Origin: Rhizobium sp. Root482
Lineage (GTDB): Bacteria; Pseudomonadota; Alphaproteobacteria; Rhizobiales; Rhizobiaceae
Direction of reading: 5' to 3'
DNA: 64,000 nt
Assembly: GCF_001426565.1 (NCBI RefSeq)
Contig: NZ_LMFA01000001.1
Coordinates: 145,289 to 209,288, forward strand
Part shown: positions 37,058-45,348 of the stretch, piece by piece
Numbering within the stretch: position 1 is the first letter of the stretch
Layout: the number at the start of each line of letters is the position of its first letter
The notes under the pieces: model-generated
The model's database searches: none
Seen by the model: the letters and a program-made list of their open reading frames with translations, nothing else
Told to the model about the DNA's origin: nothing
Made by a program: the position numbers and the translations under genes

Positions 37058-38923
37058 CTATTCGGCCGCCTCCCCCTTGGCGGATGCGCCTTGGCTGTCA
37101 TCGGCGATGAACCCGCCCGACTGGCGCGACCAGAGATCGGCATAGAGCCCGCTTTTCGCCACCAGTTCGGCATGGCTGCCGGTTTCGGCGATCGCGCCTG
37201 CTTCCAGGATCACCAGCCGGTCCATTTCCGTCAGCGTCGACAGGCGGTGGGCAATCGCAATGACCGTCTTGCCGGCCATCAGGGCGAACAGGTTTTCCTG
37301 GATCGCCGCCTCGACTTCCGAATCGAGCGCCGAGGTCGCCTCGTCAAGCACCAGGATCGGCGCATCCTTGAGGAAGACCCGGGCAATGGCGATGCGCTGG
37401 CGCTGGCCGCCCGACAGTTTCACGCCCCGCTCGCCGACCTGCGCATCCAGCCCCCTTCGGCCCTCGTTGTCCTCGAGCAACTGGATGAACTCCCAAGCAT
37501 TGGCGCGTTTCGCCGCGGCGATGATGTCGGCATCCGCCGCCCCCGGATGACCGTAGGCGATGTTGTCGCGGATCGAACGGTGCAACAGCGACGTATCCTG
37601 CGTAACGACGCCGATCTGGGCGCGCAAACTGTCCTGGGTGACCGTAGAAATATCCTGCCCGTCGATGCGGATCGTGCCCGATTCCAGATCGTAGAAGCGC
37701 AGGAGCACGTTCATCAGCGTCGTCTTGCCGGCGCCTGATCGGCCGACAAGCCCGATTTTCTCGCCCGGCGCGACAGTGAGCGAGAGGTTGTCGATCACGC
37801 CCTTGTCCTTGCCGTAGTGGAAGCGGACGTTCTCGAACGCGATCGCCCCTTGCGGGGCTTTCAGGACCGTCGCATCCTCAGCGTCGATGATATCGTGCGT
37901 CTTGGTCATCATGCCCATGCCGTCATAGACGGTGCCGATATTTTCAAACAGCGCCGAGACTTCCCACATCACCCATTGCGACATGCCGTTGATGCGCATG
38001 GCAAGGGCCACGGCAATGGCAATCGAGCCGACGGAGATCGCACTGGTCAGCCAGAGATGAATGCCGAGTGCTGCGATCGAAAACAATGCGATGCAGTTGT
38101 TGGTATAGACCAGCACATGAAACAGCGTCACCTTGCGCATCTGCCGGTGCACGGTCTGCAGGAAGCCGTCCATGCTTTCCTTGGCATAGGTCTCCTCGCG
38201 GCCGGCATGCGAAAACAGCTTCACCGTGGCGATATTGGTGTAGCTGTCGACGATCCGCCCCGTCATCATCGAGCGCGCATCGGCCTGCTCCTTGGAAATC
38301 TTGCGCAGGCGCGGAACGAAGTGGACGACGATGCAGACATAGACGGTGATCCATACCACCAGCGGCGCCAGAAGCCGCCAATCTGCCGCCGCGACGACGA
38401 CCAGCATCGAGACGAAATAGCTGACCACATAGACGAAGACGTCGAGGATCTTCATCACCGTTTCACGCACCGCCAGCGAGGTCTGCATGACTTTGGTGGC
38501 CACGCGCCCAGCGAACTCATTGGCAAAGAAGGTCATGCCCTGTCGCAGCAGATAGCGATGCATCTGCCAGCGCGCGATCATCGGATAATTGCCGAGCAAG
38601 ACCTGGTGCATGATCAGCGAATCGAACGCCACCACGGCGGGCAGCCCGACCAGGATGAGCGCGCCCATCCAGAAAAGCCTGGTGCTCTCCGTTTCGAGAA
38701 AAGTGTCGCGATTGGCGAGCGACAGCCAATCGACCACATTGCCGAGAAACTGGAAGAGTGCGACCTCGCCAATGGCGATCAGCATGGTGCAGAACGCCAT
38801 GATCAGCAGCCAGGGTGCCGCCGGCTTCGTATAGTGCCAGCAGAAGGCGAACAGTCCCTGCGGCGGCACCGTCGGCGCGTCGGCGGGATAGGCATCGAGG
38901 CGGGATTCAAACCAGCCAAACAT
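37058..38923 (-). CDS. ABC exporter, fused permease and ATPase (second paralogue)
   Basis: The 621-residue half-transporter begins MFGWFESRLDAYPADAPTVP. Six helices occupy about 25-320. The ATPase domain has GRSGAGKTTLMNVLLRFYDL, LSGGQRQRIAIARVF and ILVLDEATSALDSE, all canonical. It is clearly paralogous to the 34.7-36.5 kb gene over its full length. It is the first protein-coding gene of the set and lies 166 bases downstream of a candidate leader ORF. Confidence 0.9.
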   Translation of the reverse strand: MFGWFESRLDAYPADAPTVPPQGLFAFCWHYTKPAAPWLLIMAFCTMLIAIGEVALFQFLGNVVDWLSLANRDTFLETESTRLFWMGALILVGLPAVVAFDSLIMHQVLLGNYPMIARWQMHRYLLRQGMTFFANEFAGRVATKVMQTSLAVRETVMKILDVFVYVVSYFVSMLVVVAAADWRLLAPLVVWITVYVCIVVHFVPRLRKISKEQADARSMMTGRIVDSYTNIATVKLFSHAGREETYAKESMDGFLQTVHRQMRKVTLFHVLVYTNNCIALFSIAALGIHLWLTSAISVGSIAIAVALAMRINGMSQWVMWEVSALFENIGTVYDGMGMMTKTHDIIDAEDATVLKAPQGAIAFENVRFHYGKDKGVIDNLSLTVAPGEKIGLVGRSGAGKTTLMNVLLRFYDLESGTIRIDGQDISTVTQDSLRAQIGVVTQDTSLLHRSIRDNIAYGHPGAADADIIAAAKRANAWEFIQLLEDNEGRRGLDAQVGERGVKLSGGQRQRIAIARVFLKDAPILVLDEATSALDSEVEAAIQENLFALMAGKTVIAIAHRLSTLTEMDRLVILEAGAIAETGSHAELVAKSGLYADLWSRQSGGFIADDSQGASAKGEAAE

Positions 38924-39089
38924 GAAAAAGCTCCTTCAGGAAATCTTCAGGAAGAAAAACGGCGATACCGCATTCATCGGTTCAATAATCGGACCGGAAA
39001 ACAACTCGATCACACACGCGAGAGAGGTCGTCCGGAAAGCGGGCGGTCTGGCGCGGTCGTACCAAATATAAGGAAAGGCGCGAGACCGG

Positions 39090-39146
39090 TCAGTCCATCA
39101 GGACTGGTGACACAGCCTGGAGGTTGATGATCATTAGGAAATCCAT
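39090..39146 (-). CDS. Candidate 18-residue leader peptide upstream of the ABC exporter
   Basis: The frame reads MDFLMIINLQAVSPVLMD and stop. A perfect GGAGG (39152-39156 on the opposite strand) lies five bases before the ATG, the best ribosome site in this 371-base gap (38924-39294). The last codons and the TGA form a hairpin: CAGTCC-TGAT-GGACTG (39091-39106). This layout suits a translated leader that controls exporter expression by ribosome stalling. No T-run follows the hairpin, so any control would be on translation or mRNA folding. No other feature is seen in the gap. Confidence 0.45.
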   Translation of the reverse strand: MDFLMIINLQAVSPVLMD

Positions 39147-39294
39147 GCATGCCTCCGTCGGTTCGCGTTGAAGATGTGGGCAGACTTAGAGGCTTTTGTC
39201 GGGCCACGCCAGATTGTCGCAGGCAGATTTTTCCAGTTTTCCCGCTCCCATTGGTTTCTGTTGCCATTACGGCACAGATTGATTAGGGCCTGTG

Positions 39295-39783
39295 ATGAAC
39301 GCCATAAGCATTGTTGATATGACAGCTCTTCCCCTGCGCATTGCCCTCTACCAGCCGGATATCGCCGGCAATACCGGCACGATCCTGCGTCTTGCGGCCT
39401 GTCTCGGGCTTTGCGTCGATCTCATCGAGCCTGCCGGCTTCGACCTGTCCGATCGAAACCTGAAACGCGCCGGCATGGATTATCTCGCCGCCGTGACGCT
39501 GACGCGCCATGTCAACTGGGAACGTTTTGAGGAAGCGCGGATCAATGCAGGACGCCGGCTTATCCTTGCCTCCACCAAGGCGGCCGTACCCTATACCCGG
39601 TTTCGCTACCAACCCGGCGACACCCTCCTGTTCGGTCGTGAAAGCGCCGGTGTTCCAGATCATGTCCATGACAGGGCCGAAGCGCGCGTCGTCATTCCGA
39701 TGGTCGAGGGCCAGCGCTCGCTGAATGTCGCGATGTCGGTCGCGATGATCACGGGCGAAGCCATCCGCCAGCTATCGGCCTGA
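39295..39783 (+). CDS. trmL: tRNA (cytidine/uridine-34 2'-O)-methyltransferase TrmL (SPOUT)
   Basis: TrmL methylates the wobble base of tRNA-Leu isoacceptors. The 162-residue SPOUT protein has RIALYQPDIAGNTGTILRLA, the SAM-knot motif LLFGRESAGVPD and RSLNVAMSVAMITGEAIRQ, all family signatures. Start choice is unsettled: the ATG at 39295 has AGGG upstream; an ATG at 39319 (MTALPLRI) gives a length closer to the minimal family. Confidence 0.94.
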   Translation: MNAISIVDMTALPLRIALYQPDIAGNTGTILRLAACLGLCVDLIEPAGFDLSDRNLKRAGMDYLAAVTLTRHVNWERFEEARINAGRRLILASTKAAVPYTRFRYQPGDTLLFGRESAGVPDHVHDRAEARVVIPMVEGQRSLNVAMSVAMITGEAIRQLSA

Positions 39784-39799
39784 CCACCACGCTTTCCTC

Positions 39800-40369
39800 T
39801 CACGCCGCAACGCCGCCATAGGCATCGGCCATCCGTGCCGCTCGGAGCGCCCTTGCCCACCATTTCAGCCGGCGCAGCATCACTGTCAGGCTGGCCGTTG
39901 CCGCCTTTGCATTGATCGGCGTGCCAGTGGCGTCGAATTGCTTCCAGACGCTGGAAAAACTCACGCCGTCACGGATCGGGACCGCGTGCAACCCAGCGAA
40001 GACCTGACGCAATTGCTCGACCGCCCGCAATCCGCCGGAGACGCCGCCATAGGAGATGAAGGCGACCGGCTTGGCGTGCCAGGGCTCGTAGACGCTGTCG
40101 ATCAGTTCCTTCAATGCGGCCGGATAACCGTGATTATATTCCGGGGTGACGATGATGAACGCGTCAGCTTCGCCGATCCGCTCCTCGATGAGCGCCGCAT
40201 TCATCGCAGCGTCGTCGAGACCGTCCTTGAGCTGCATCGGATCGACCAGAACGACGCGGATACCGCTTTCGGCCCAGAGTTCGGTCAGGACCCAGTTGAC
40301 GACGGTGTCGCAGAAGCGGCCCTGCCGCACGCTGCCATAGACGACGGCGATGGTCATTTTGTCGTTCAT
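39800..40369 (-). CDS. NAD(P)H-dependent FMN reductase, SoxR-controlled
   Basis: The 189-residue flavodoxin-like reductase has the FMN phosphate loop [11 protein letters not shown], the conserved [18 protein letters not shown] and [18 protein letters not shown]. It belongs to the NADPH-dependent FMN/azoreductase family that reduces flavins, quinones or redox dyes. Its promoter has a 19-bp spacer filled by a SoxR operator and soxR is divergent, so it is a likely target of redox-cycling-agent induction. It is convergent with trmL. Confidence 0.92.
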   Translation of the reverse strand: MNDKMTIAVVYGSVRQGRFCDTVVNWVLTELWAESGIRVVLVDPMQLKDGLDDAAMNAALIEERIGEADAFIIVTPEYNHGYPAALKELIDSVYEPWHAKPVAFISYGGVSGGLRAVEQLRQVFAGLHAVPIRDGVSFSSVWKQFDATGTPINAKAATASLTVMLRRLKWWARALRAARMADAYGGVAA

Positions 40370-40407
40370 GTCTCGAAATGCTCCGTTGCTGATCGAATGG
40401 AGCGCAT

Positions 40408-40438
40408 GTTATAGAACCTCAATAATAGTTGAGGTCAA
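40408..40438 (-). promoter_or_regulatory. MerR-type promoter of the FMN reductase (19-bp spacer)
   Basis: On the minus strand, TTGACC (40438-40433) and TATAAC (40413-40408) are separated by 19 bases. The overlong spacer is the hallmark of promoters activated by MerR-family twisting such as SoxR. The expected start of transcription is near 40400, about 30 bases before the reductase ATG. Confidence 0.75.
40417..40434. promoter_or_regulatory. SoxR operator
   Basis: CCTCAATAATAGTTGAGG has perfect CCTCAA/TTGAGG arms and 18-bp length, matching the known SoxR box (CCTCAAGTTAACTTGAGG). It sits inside the reductase promoter spacer and 12 bases before the soxR ATG, allowing activation of one gene and control of the other. 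Confidence 0.85.
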
Positions 40439-40445
40439 GCACACA

Positions 40446-40970
40446 ATGGAAAAAAGCAATGTTATCGTTCCGCGTCGGGATCTGACCGTCGGCGAGGTTG
40501 CCGCGCGCAGCGGCGTCGCCGTCTCCACGCTGCATTTCTACGAGGCCAAGGGACTGATCGGAAGCACGCGCAGCCAGGGCAACCAGCGCCGCTATCCCCG
40601 CAGCGTGTTGCGCCGCATCGCCGTCATCCGTATCGCGCAGCGCACAGGGATTCCGCTGGCCGAAATCCGAAAGACCCTGTCTTCGCTGCCCGACGACCGG
40701 CCGCTGCTCGCCAGCGACTGGGAGCGTCTGTCGGCCAGCTGGAATGCGGACCTGACGGATCGCATCGACAGGCTGACGGCGCTACGCGACCAGCTCACCT
40801 CCTGCATCGGCTGCGGTTGTCTCTCGATGCGTGATTGTCCCTTGCGCAACCCTTATGACGAATTGTCGGAAAAAGGCTCCGGCGCCTATCTTCTGGAACA
40901 TCCGGGCGAGGATATTGATGAGAAGGGAAAGAAGGAGAAGGGAAAAAAGAAAGCGCTCGCAGCCGATTGA
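40446..40970 (+). CDS. soxR: Redox-sensitive MerR-family activator SoxR
   Basis: The 174-residue regulator has the MerR helix-turn-helix ([20 protein letters not shown], residues 13-32), a dimerisation helix and the [2Fe-2S] cysteines C120-I-G-C123-G-C125-x5-C131, all present. The lysine-rich tail ([15 protein letters not shown]) is unusual in its charge. In non-enteric bacteria SoxR responds to redox-active small molecules and controls a few genes directly without SoxS; here the neighbouring flavin reductase fits that model. Confidence 0.96.
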   Translation: MEKSNVIVPRRDLTVGEVAARSGVAVSTLHFYEAKGLIGSTRSQGNQRRYPRSVLRRIAVIRIAQRTGIPLAEIRKTLSSLPDDRPLLASDWERLSASWNADLTDRIDRLTALRDQLTSCIGCGCLSMRDCPLRNPYDELSEKGSGAYLLEHPGEDIDEKGKKEKGKKKALAAD

Positions 40971-40982
40971 GCCGGCAGCGGG

Positions 40983-41243
40983 TCAATCGGCGCTCGGCAG
41001 GCGGCGCATGGTGAACTCGATCTCGTCGCCCTCCAGTTGCCGCCAGCTTTCGACCTCGGTCCAGTAGGCGGCCTTTGGCCAGGCGTCGAACCATTCCTGT
41101 GCTTTCGCGCGGGCACGGCTGCGATCGAGCCGGAAAGTTTCGCGCACGAAAGGGCCGCCGCCGCTGGCGGCCGTTTCGCGGCGATGCCGGACAATCTGTT
41201 TTCGCAGTCCCTCGAGCGGCGGGCCTGTCGGAATTCTTGCCAT
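40983..41243 (-). CDS. Small basic hypothetical protein (86 residues)
   Basis: The product starts MARIPTGPPLEGLRKQIVRH and is Arg-rich in the first half, with WFDAWPKAAYWTEVESWRQL near residues 51-70. No family is recognised. The ATG at 41243 has AAGGTGAG just upstream; an in-frame ATG at 41258 is an alternative. It is convergent with soxR and divergent from hemF. Confidence 0.65.
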   Translation of the reverse strand: MARIPTGPPLEGLRKQIVRHRRETAASGGGPFVRETFRLDRSRARAKAQEWFDAWPKAAYWTEVESWRQLEGDEIEFTMRRLPSAD

Positions 41244-41449
41244 GAGCTCACCTTTCATCAGTGGAGCCGCAACAGAAAGATAATCGCAGGAGAGAGCTTT
41301 TGCGAGTCGGAAATGCGACGCCCGCACCTGCGGCAAATGCGTCGCTACCAAGCGCGCGGTTGCCAGGCGCAACAAAAATATGAAACGTGGGCGCAAAGGC
41401 GAATCGGCGGTTTCTCGCCGTTCAAGCTCCTGCCAACAGGATGATCTCC

Positions 41450-42361
41450 ATGGAAAGACCGGATCTGCCGCAAGGCCTGCCTGCGGATATCGAAGACAAG
41501 AAGGCCAAGGCACGCGCCTGGTTCGAGAGTTTGCGGGATGCGATCTGCACCGCCTTCGAGACCATAGAGGACGAGCTTGCCGGCCCTTTGTCGGATCGAC
41601 AGCCGGGCCGCTTCGTCGGCAGGGACTGGAGCCGGAACGAGGGTCTTGGCGGCGGTGGGCGCATGTCGATGATGGAAGGCCGCGTCTTCGAAAAGGTCGG
41701 CGTCCATACATCGACGGTCCACGGCGAGTTTTCTCCCGAGTTCCGCAGCCAGATTCCCGGCGCGAATGAGGATCCGGCCTTCTGGGCCTCGGGCATCTCG
41801 CTGATCGCCCATCCCGTCAATCCCAATGTGCCCGCCGTTCACATGAACACCCGCATGGTCGTCACCACCAGCCACTGGTTCGGCGGCGGTGCCGACCTTA
41901 CCCCCCTGCTCGACCGGCGCCGGGTGGCGAGCGACCCGGACACGATGCTGTTTCATCGCGGCCTGGAAATCGCCTGCAATCGCCATCCAGTCGCGGACTA
42001 TTCCCGGTTTAAGCAATGGTGCGACGAGTATTTCTTCCTCAAGCACCGCAACGAACCGCGCGGCACCGGCGGCATCTTCTACGACTGGCAGCACTCGAGC
42101 GAGGATAAGGGCGGCTGGGAGGCCGATTTCGCCTTCACACAGGATGTCGGCCGCGCCTTCAGCCTGATCTATCCGAAGATCGTGCGCGCGAATTTCAACA
42201 AGCCCTGGACGGAGGAGGACCGCGACGAGCAACTGGTCCGTCGCGGCCGCTATGTCGAATTCAACCTGCTCTACGACCGGGGGACGATCTTCGGCCTGAA
42301 GACCGGCGGCAATGTCGATTCGATCCTGTCATCGATGCCGCCAGTGGTTCGCTGGCCCTGA
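41450..42361 (+). CDS. hemF: Oxygen-dependent coproporphyrinogen III oxidase
   Basis: HemF decarboxylates coproporphyrinogen III to protoporphyrinogen IX with O2 in haem synthesis. The 303-residue product has [20 protein letters not shown], the VHMNTRM strand, [10 protein letters not shown] and [12 protein letters not shown], all conserved across the family. Length is typical. The ATG at 41450 is used; one at 41441 would add three residues. An intrinsic terminator follows 15 bases after the stop. Confidence 0.97.
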   Translation: MERPDLPQGLPADIEDKKAKARAWFESLRDAICTAFETIEDELAGPLSDRQPGRFVGRDWSRNEGLGGGGRMSMMEGRVFEKVGVHTSTVHGEFSPEFRSQIPGANEDPAFWASGISLIAHPVNPNVPAVHMNTRMVVTTSHWFGGGADLTPLLDRRRVASDPDTMLFHRGLEIACNRHPVADYSRFKQWCDEYFFLKHRNEPRGTGGIFYDWQHSSEDKGGWEADFAFTQDVGRAFSLIYPKIVRANFNKPWTEEDRDEQLVRRGRYVEFNLLYDRGTIFGLKTGGNVDSILSSMPPVVRWP

Positions 42362-42376
42362 CCGCATCTGTCGTAC

Positions 42377-42409
42377 AAAAATCCGGTCGCGAAAACGACC
42401 GGATTTTTT
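42377..42409. terminator. Bidirectional rho-independent terminator
   Basis: AAAAATCCGGTCG and CGACCGGATTTTT pair over 12-13 positions around CGAAAA, with A-run and T-run on the two sides, so it can end both hemF and the convergent small secreted-protein gene. Confidence 0.92.
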
Positions 42410-42426
42410 ATACGGCGGAATACTCC

Positions 42427-42681
42427 TTAATCGCAAATCTTCACCTTCTTGACGTGGAGATTGCCCCACTTGTCCCACTTCTTCACCTTCTTGATGATGC
42501 AGGACGGCTCGTAGTATCCGCCATAGTAGCCGCCGTCATGAACGTTGAGGCCGAAGTGGCCGTAACCGTGTCCATGATGACCGTGGCCAAAGCCGATGCT
42601 GAAACCGCCGGCCTGCGAAGGTGCGGTGAAGGTAAGGACGGCGATGCTGGCAACGGCGGCAGACATGATGAATTTGCGCAT
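42427..42681 (-). CDS. Small secreted Gly/His/Tyr-rich protein
   Basis: The 84-residue product has a signal peptide (MRKFIMSAAVASIAVLTFTA, cleavage at SQA-GGF). A glycine/histidine-rich segment with the repeat HGHHGHGYGHFG and a GGYYGGYYEP run follow. It ends with a basic tail (KKVKKWDKWGNLHVKKVKIC) containing two cysteines. The His cluster suggests metal binding, which is inference. A GGAG site precedes the ATG. Similar short periplasmic proteins are common in rhizobia; no function is known to me. Confidence 0.78.
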   Translation of the reverse strand: MRKFIMSAAVASIAVLTFTAPSQAGGFSIGFGHGHHGHGYGHFGLNVHDGGYYGGYYEPSCIIKKVKKWDKWGNLHVKKVKICD

Positions 42682-42835
42682 GTGACTTCTCCTCTGTCGG
42701 TTGCGGATGAGCCCGTCTCATCCAGAGACCCGACTGTCTCACAGGGCGCGTGCCGGCGCTGTTTCGGATGGAACAGGCCTGAACAAAAGCGTTTCAAGCG
42801 CGTTGAGGGCAGACCAGCAAAGGGAGAATGCAGCC

Positions 42836-43108
42836 ATGGTCTTCAAGGAACGCACATTTCACGGAGAAAGCCCTGAAGAGATCTTTCCGCAGGATTATGC
42901 CGATCTCGAAACGCGGGTTGCCGACTGCCTGACAGCTACCGATGGCCTTGATGCCTCCGATGTAGCCGTGGTTGCCAAGGGCAATATGATCCTTTTGACG
43001 GGAACGGTCGCAACGCCGGAGGAAGCAGACAGGGCGGAGGAAGCCACGGCTTCGGTTGAAGGCGTGGACGAAGTGGTCAACCGGATCTCGGTCGTGGCGT
43101 TCAGATAG
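42836..43108 (+). CDS. BON-domain protein (90 residues)
   Basis: The product carries a single BON domain (about residues 24-88) with the typical VAVVAKGNMILLTGTVATPE and a VEGVDEVVNRI end. There is no signal peptide, so it is probably cytoplasmic, unlike OsmY-type proteins. BON domains bind phospholipid or peptidoglycan surfaces. GGGAG lies eight bases before the ATG. Its last bases overlap the convergent lipoprotein gene by eight. Confidence 0.85.
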   Translation: MVFKERTFHGESPEEIFPQDYADLETRVADCLTATDGLDASDVAVVAKGNMILLTGTVATPEEADRAEEATASVEGVDEVVNRISVVAFR

Positions 43109-43715
43109 AGGCGAGTGTCCAGCTGACGATTTCGCCGGACACCTGTGCAAAGGCAGCGTCGAGCGCCTTGATGAAGGCGGGGTTTCCGCTCCCCTTGACC
43201 GGCACTGTCGCGCGGAATGCCTTTTGCGCACCCACTGTGCCATTGCGATCATTGAGCAACTTTGCGAAAATCTCCACCACCGCCATATCGGCGCCTTCGG
43301 TGGAGATTTCGAACGACCGGATTTCGCTGATCACCTGGTAGTCGATCGCGAGCCCCTCGCCCGGCTTGCCGACGCCGCCGACCTTGCCGGTATTCTCGAA
43401 CGCCTGGACGAGCTTGACCTGGACCATTCTCGGCAGGCGGTCGCTCCATTGCGATTTTGCCAGATATTGCAGTTCCGAACCCGAAAGCCGGATGACCACC
43501 TGGTCGCTGTCGAGCGCCTTCAATGCGGTTGGCTCAGGAACAAGGATCTGCTTGCCGGTGGATGCGCGTCCCTCGATAAGCGGCGAGGCCGACAGGCTAT
43601 AGGTGTCATTGTTCGCCTTGCCACCGCAGGCGACAAGCATTGTGCTCACAGCCAGGATGACGCAGGCCCGGATCAACCCCGCCTTTCGAACACACAGAAC
43701 ACCCGGAAGTTTCAT
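43101..43715 (-). CDS. ABC-type lipid transport auxiliary lipoprotein (PqiC/YmbA-like)
   Basis: The 204-residue product has a lipoprotein signal with lipobox LVAC at C30 followed by GG, not Asp, fitting outer-membrane sorting. The body resembles the ABC-trans_aux domain (YSLSASPL, ILVPEPTALKALDSDQVVIR, VQVKLVQAFENTG). It lies downstream of the MlaE-MlaF-MlaD set on the same strand and is the expected outer-membrane partner of this MCE system. Confidence 0.9.
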   Translation of the reverse strand: MKLPGVLCVRKAGLIRACVILAVSTMLVACGGKANNDTYSLSASPLIEGRASTGKQILVPEPTALKALDSDQVVIRLSGSELQYLAKSQWSDRLPRMVQVKLVQAFENTGKVGGVGKPGEGLAIDYQVISEIRSFEISTEGADMAVVEIFAKLLNDRNGTVGAQKAFRATVPVKGSGNPAFIKALDAAFAQVSGEIVSWTLASI

Positions 43716-43844
43716 TCAGACATTACCCTTCACCGATTCCCAGCAACTTAGACGGTGGTCCGGCCAAGACAAGCCGAAAAGCACCTGTTCCGCTCCCTGG
43801 GCGGTAAAAACCCGACGGGGATTGCAGGCCTGCAACGCCAGCGG

Positions 43845-43878
43845 CCCCGCCCGCCTCTTGCGCATGGCGCAGGCGGGG
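43845..43878 (-). other. GC-rich hairpin between mlaD-like and lipoprotein genes
   Basis: CCCCGCC (43845-43851) and GGCGGGG (43872-43878) pair, with an inner TGCGC/GCGCA stem. There is no T-run on the minus strand. It could stabilise the upstream message or attenuate read-through into the lipoprotein gene. Confidence 0.4.
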
Positions 43879-43895
43879 TGAATGCCGGACCAGCC

Positions 43896-45266
43896 TCAGC
43901 GGCGCACGCGTCCATCATATTGTTTCACCCTTTCGCCGCCGAACAGAAGACGCTGCGGATCCTTGTCGAGGGTGGAGATGGTCGTGTCGAGCGTCTTCAC
44001 CGCGCGGCGCGTCTCACCGACCAGCGCCTCTATATCGCGCAGGCCGGAGCCGGAGAAGCGCTTGAGGTTTTCGGCGATCGGGCCGATCTGCGCATTCAGG
44101 TTGTCGGCCACCCGCCGGAACGAGGCGAGCGTCGCACGCGCATCCGCCGACAACGAGGGTGCGTCGGCATCGCCGAGAAAGCCGTCGAGCTTCACCAGGA
44201 TGCCATCGACCCGGCTGGAGGCGGCATTCAGCTTGTTGGCCATCTGCGTCGCGTCGGTGATCGCCTGGTCGATATCGGTCCGGCGGCCGTTGATGCTTTC
44301 GGCGAACGAACTGATCGAAGCGACAGCCTTGCGGGCATCGGCGCTGGCCGCCGACACGTCGTTGACGATGCCGCCGACCTTCTGGCTGTCGACGGCAGCG
44401 ATCAGCGTATCGACACGGTCAAGCGTCGCGGTGGCGTTCTGGCCGAACCGCTCGTATGTCTCGGCCGTGCGCTTGAAAGTGGCGATGGTGTCGGAAACGC
44501 TGCTGGAGGCGGCGCTCAGATCGCTGCTCATCTTCTCGACATTGCTGACGATATGATCGATCTTCTGCGGATCGACGGATTTCACCAGGATATCGGCGGA
44601 GGTGAGCGTCGAATCGAGTTTGCCGGCGGCGGCCGTGATCGACGTCGACAAGGCACTGACGCTCGTCAGGAACTGGTCTATGCCTTCGGAATTATCGGCA
44701 AGCGCGCTGGTGAACCGCTCAGCATTGGAGATGGTGCCGGTCAGCGGCCCGCGCACATCCGAGACGAAGCCCTGGATATCGCCGATGGCGCTGTTGGCGC
44801 GGTCCAGGATCTTGTCGGCGGTGGCAAGCAGGCTGGTGACGCTTGACTGGTCGGCCACCAATTGCGCCGGCTTGCCCGTCTCGAGCGCCTTCTTCAGGAT
44901 ATTTTCCTCGCCCTTGTTGCCACCGCTGAGCTCGATATAGGCGGCCCCGGTCAGGCCCTGGATCTCGAGGGTCGCCGTCGTCGATTGGAGAACCGGCGCT
45001 TCGGCGGAAACCTCGGTCACGGCAACGGAATAGCGCGGATCGTTGGAATTGATCGCGAGGTTGCGGACCGAACCGACAGGGATGCCGTTGAAGCGAACCG
45101 GCGAACCGACGCTGAGGCCATTGGCCGAACCGGGAATGCTGATGACCAGTTCGGCCATTTCGCCGCTGCGGCCATATTGCGACATCCAGTAGACGAAGCC
45201 GAAGGCCGCGAAGATCACCGCGACGGTGAAAAACCCGACAATCGCATAATTGGCTTTTGTTTCCAT
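43896..45266 (-). CDS. MCE/MlaD-family lipid-transport protein
   Basis: The 456-residue protein has one N-terminal helix (about 8-28), one MCE domain (about 40-120; NGLSVGSPVRFNGIPVGSV) and a long helical/coiled-coil tail of about 330 residues rich in Ala/Ser/Asp. Long tails form periplasmic tunnels or bridges in PqiB/YebT/LetB and Mce proteins, which suggests a tube spanning toward the outer membrane. It is encoded 82 bases after the ATPase gene. Confidence 0.9.
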   Translation of the reverse strand: METKANYAIVGFFTVAVIFAAFGFVYWMSQYGRSGEMAELVISIPGSANGLSVGSPVRFNGIPVGSVRNLAINSNDPRYSVAVTEVSAEAPVLQSTTATLEIQGLTGAAYIELSGGNKGEENILKKALETGKPAQLVADQSSVTSLLATADKILDRANSAIGDIQGFVSDVRGPLTGTISNAERFTSALADNSEGIDQFLTSVSALSTSITAAAGKLDSTLTSADILVKSVDPQKIDHIVSNVEKMSSDLSAASSSVSDTIATFKRTAETYERFGQNATATLDRVDTLIAAVDSQKVGGIVNDVSAASADARKAVASISSFAESINGRRTDIDQAITDATQMANKLNAASSRVDGILVKLDGFLGDADAPSLSADARATLASFRRVADNLNAQIGPIAENLKRFSGSGLRDIEALVGETRRAVKTLDTTISTLDKDPQRLLFGGERVKQYDGRVRR

Positions 45267-45348
45267 TGCACCCGGTACCCTTGGAATGCCGCCAGCGCGG
45301 CCCCTTGCTTTTCGTCGCCTCTCGACGCACCGCCCTGTCGCTGCGCTG

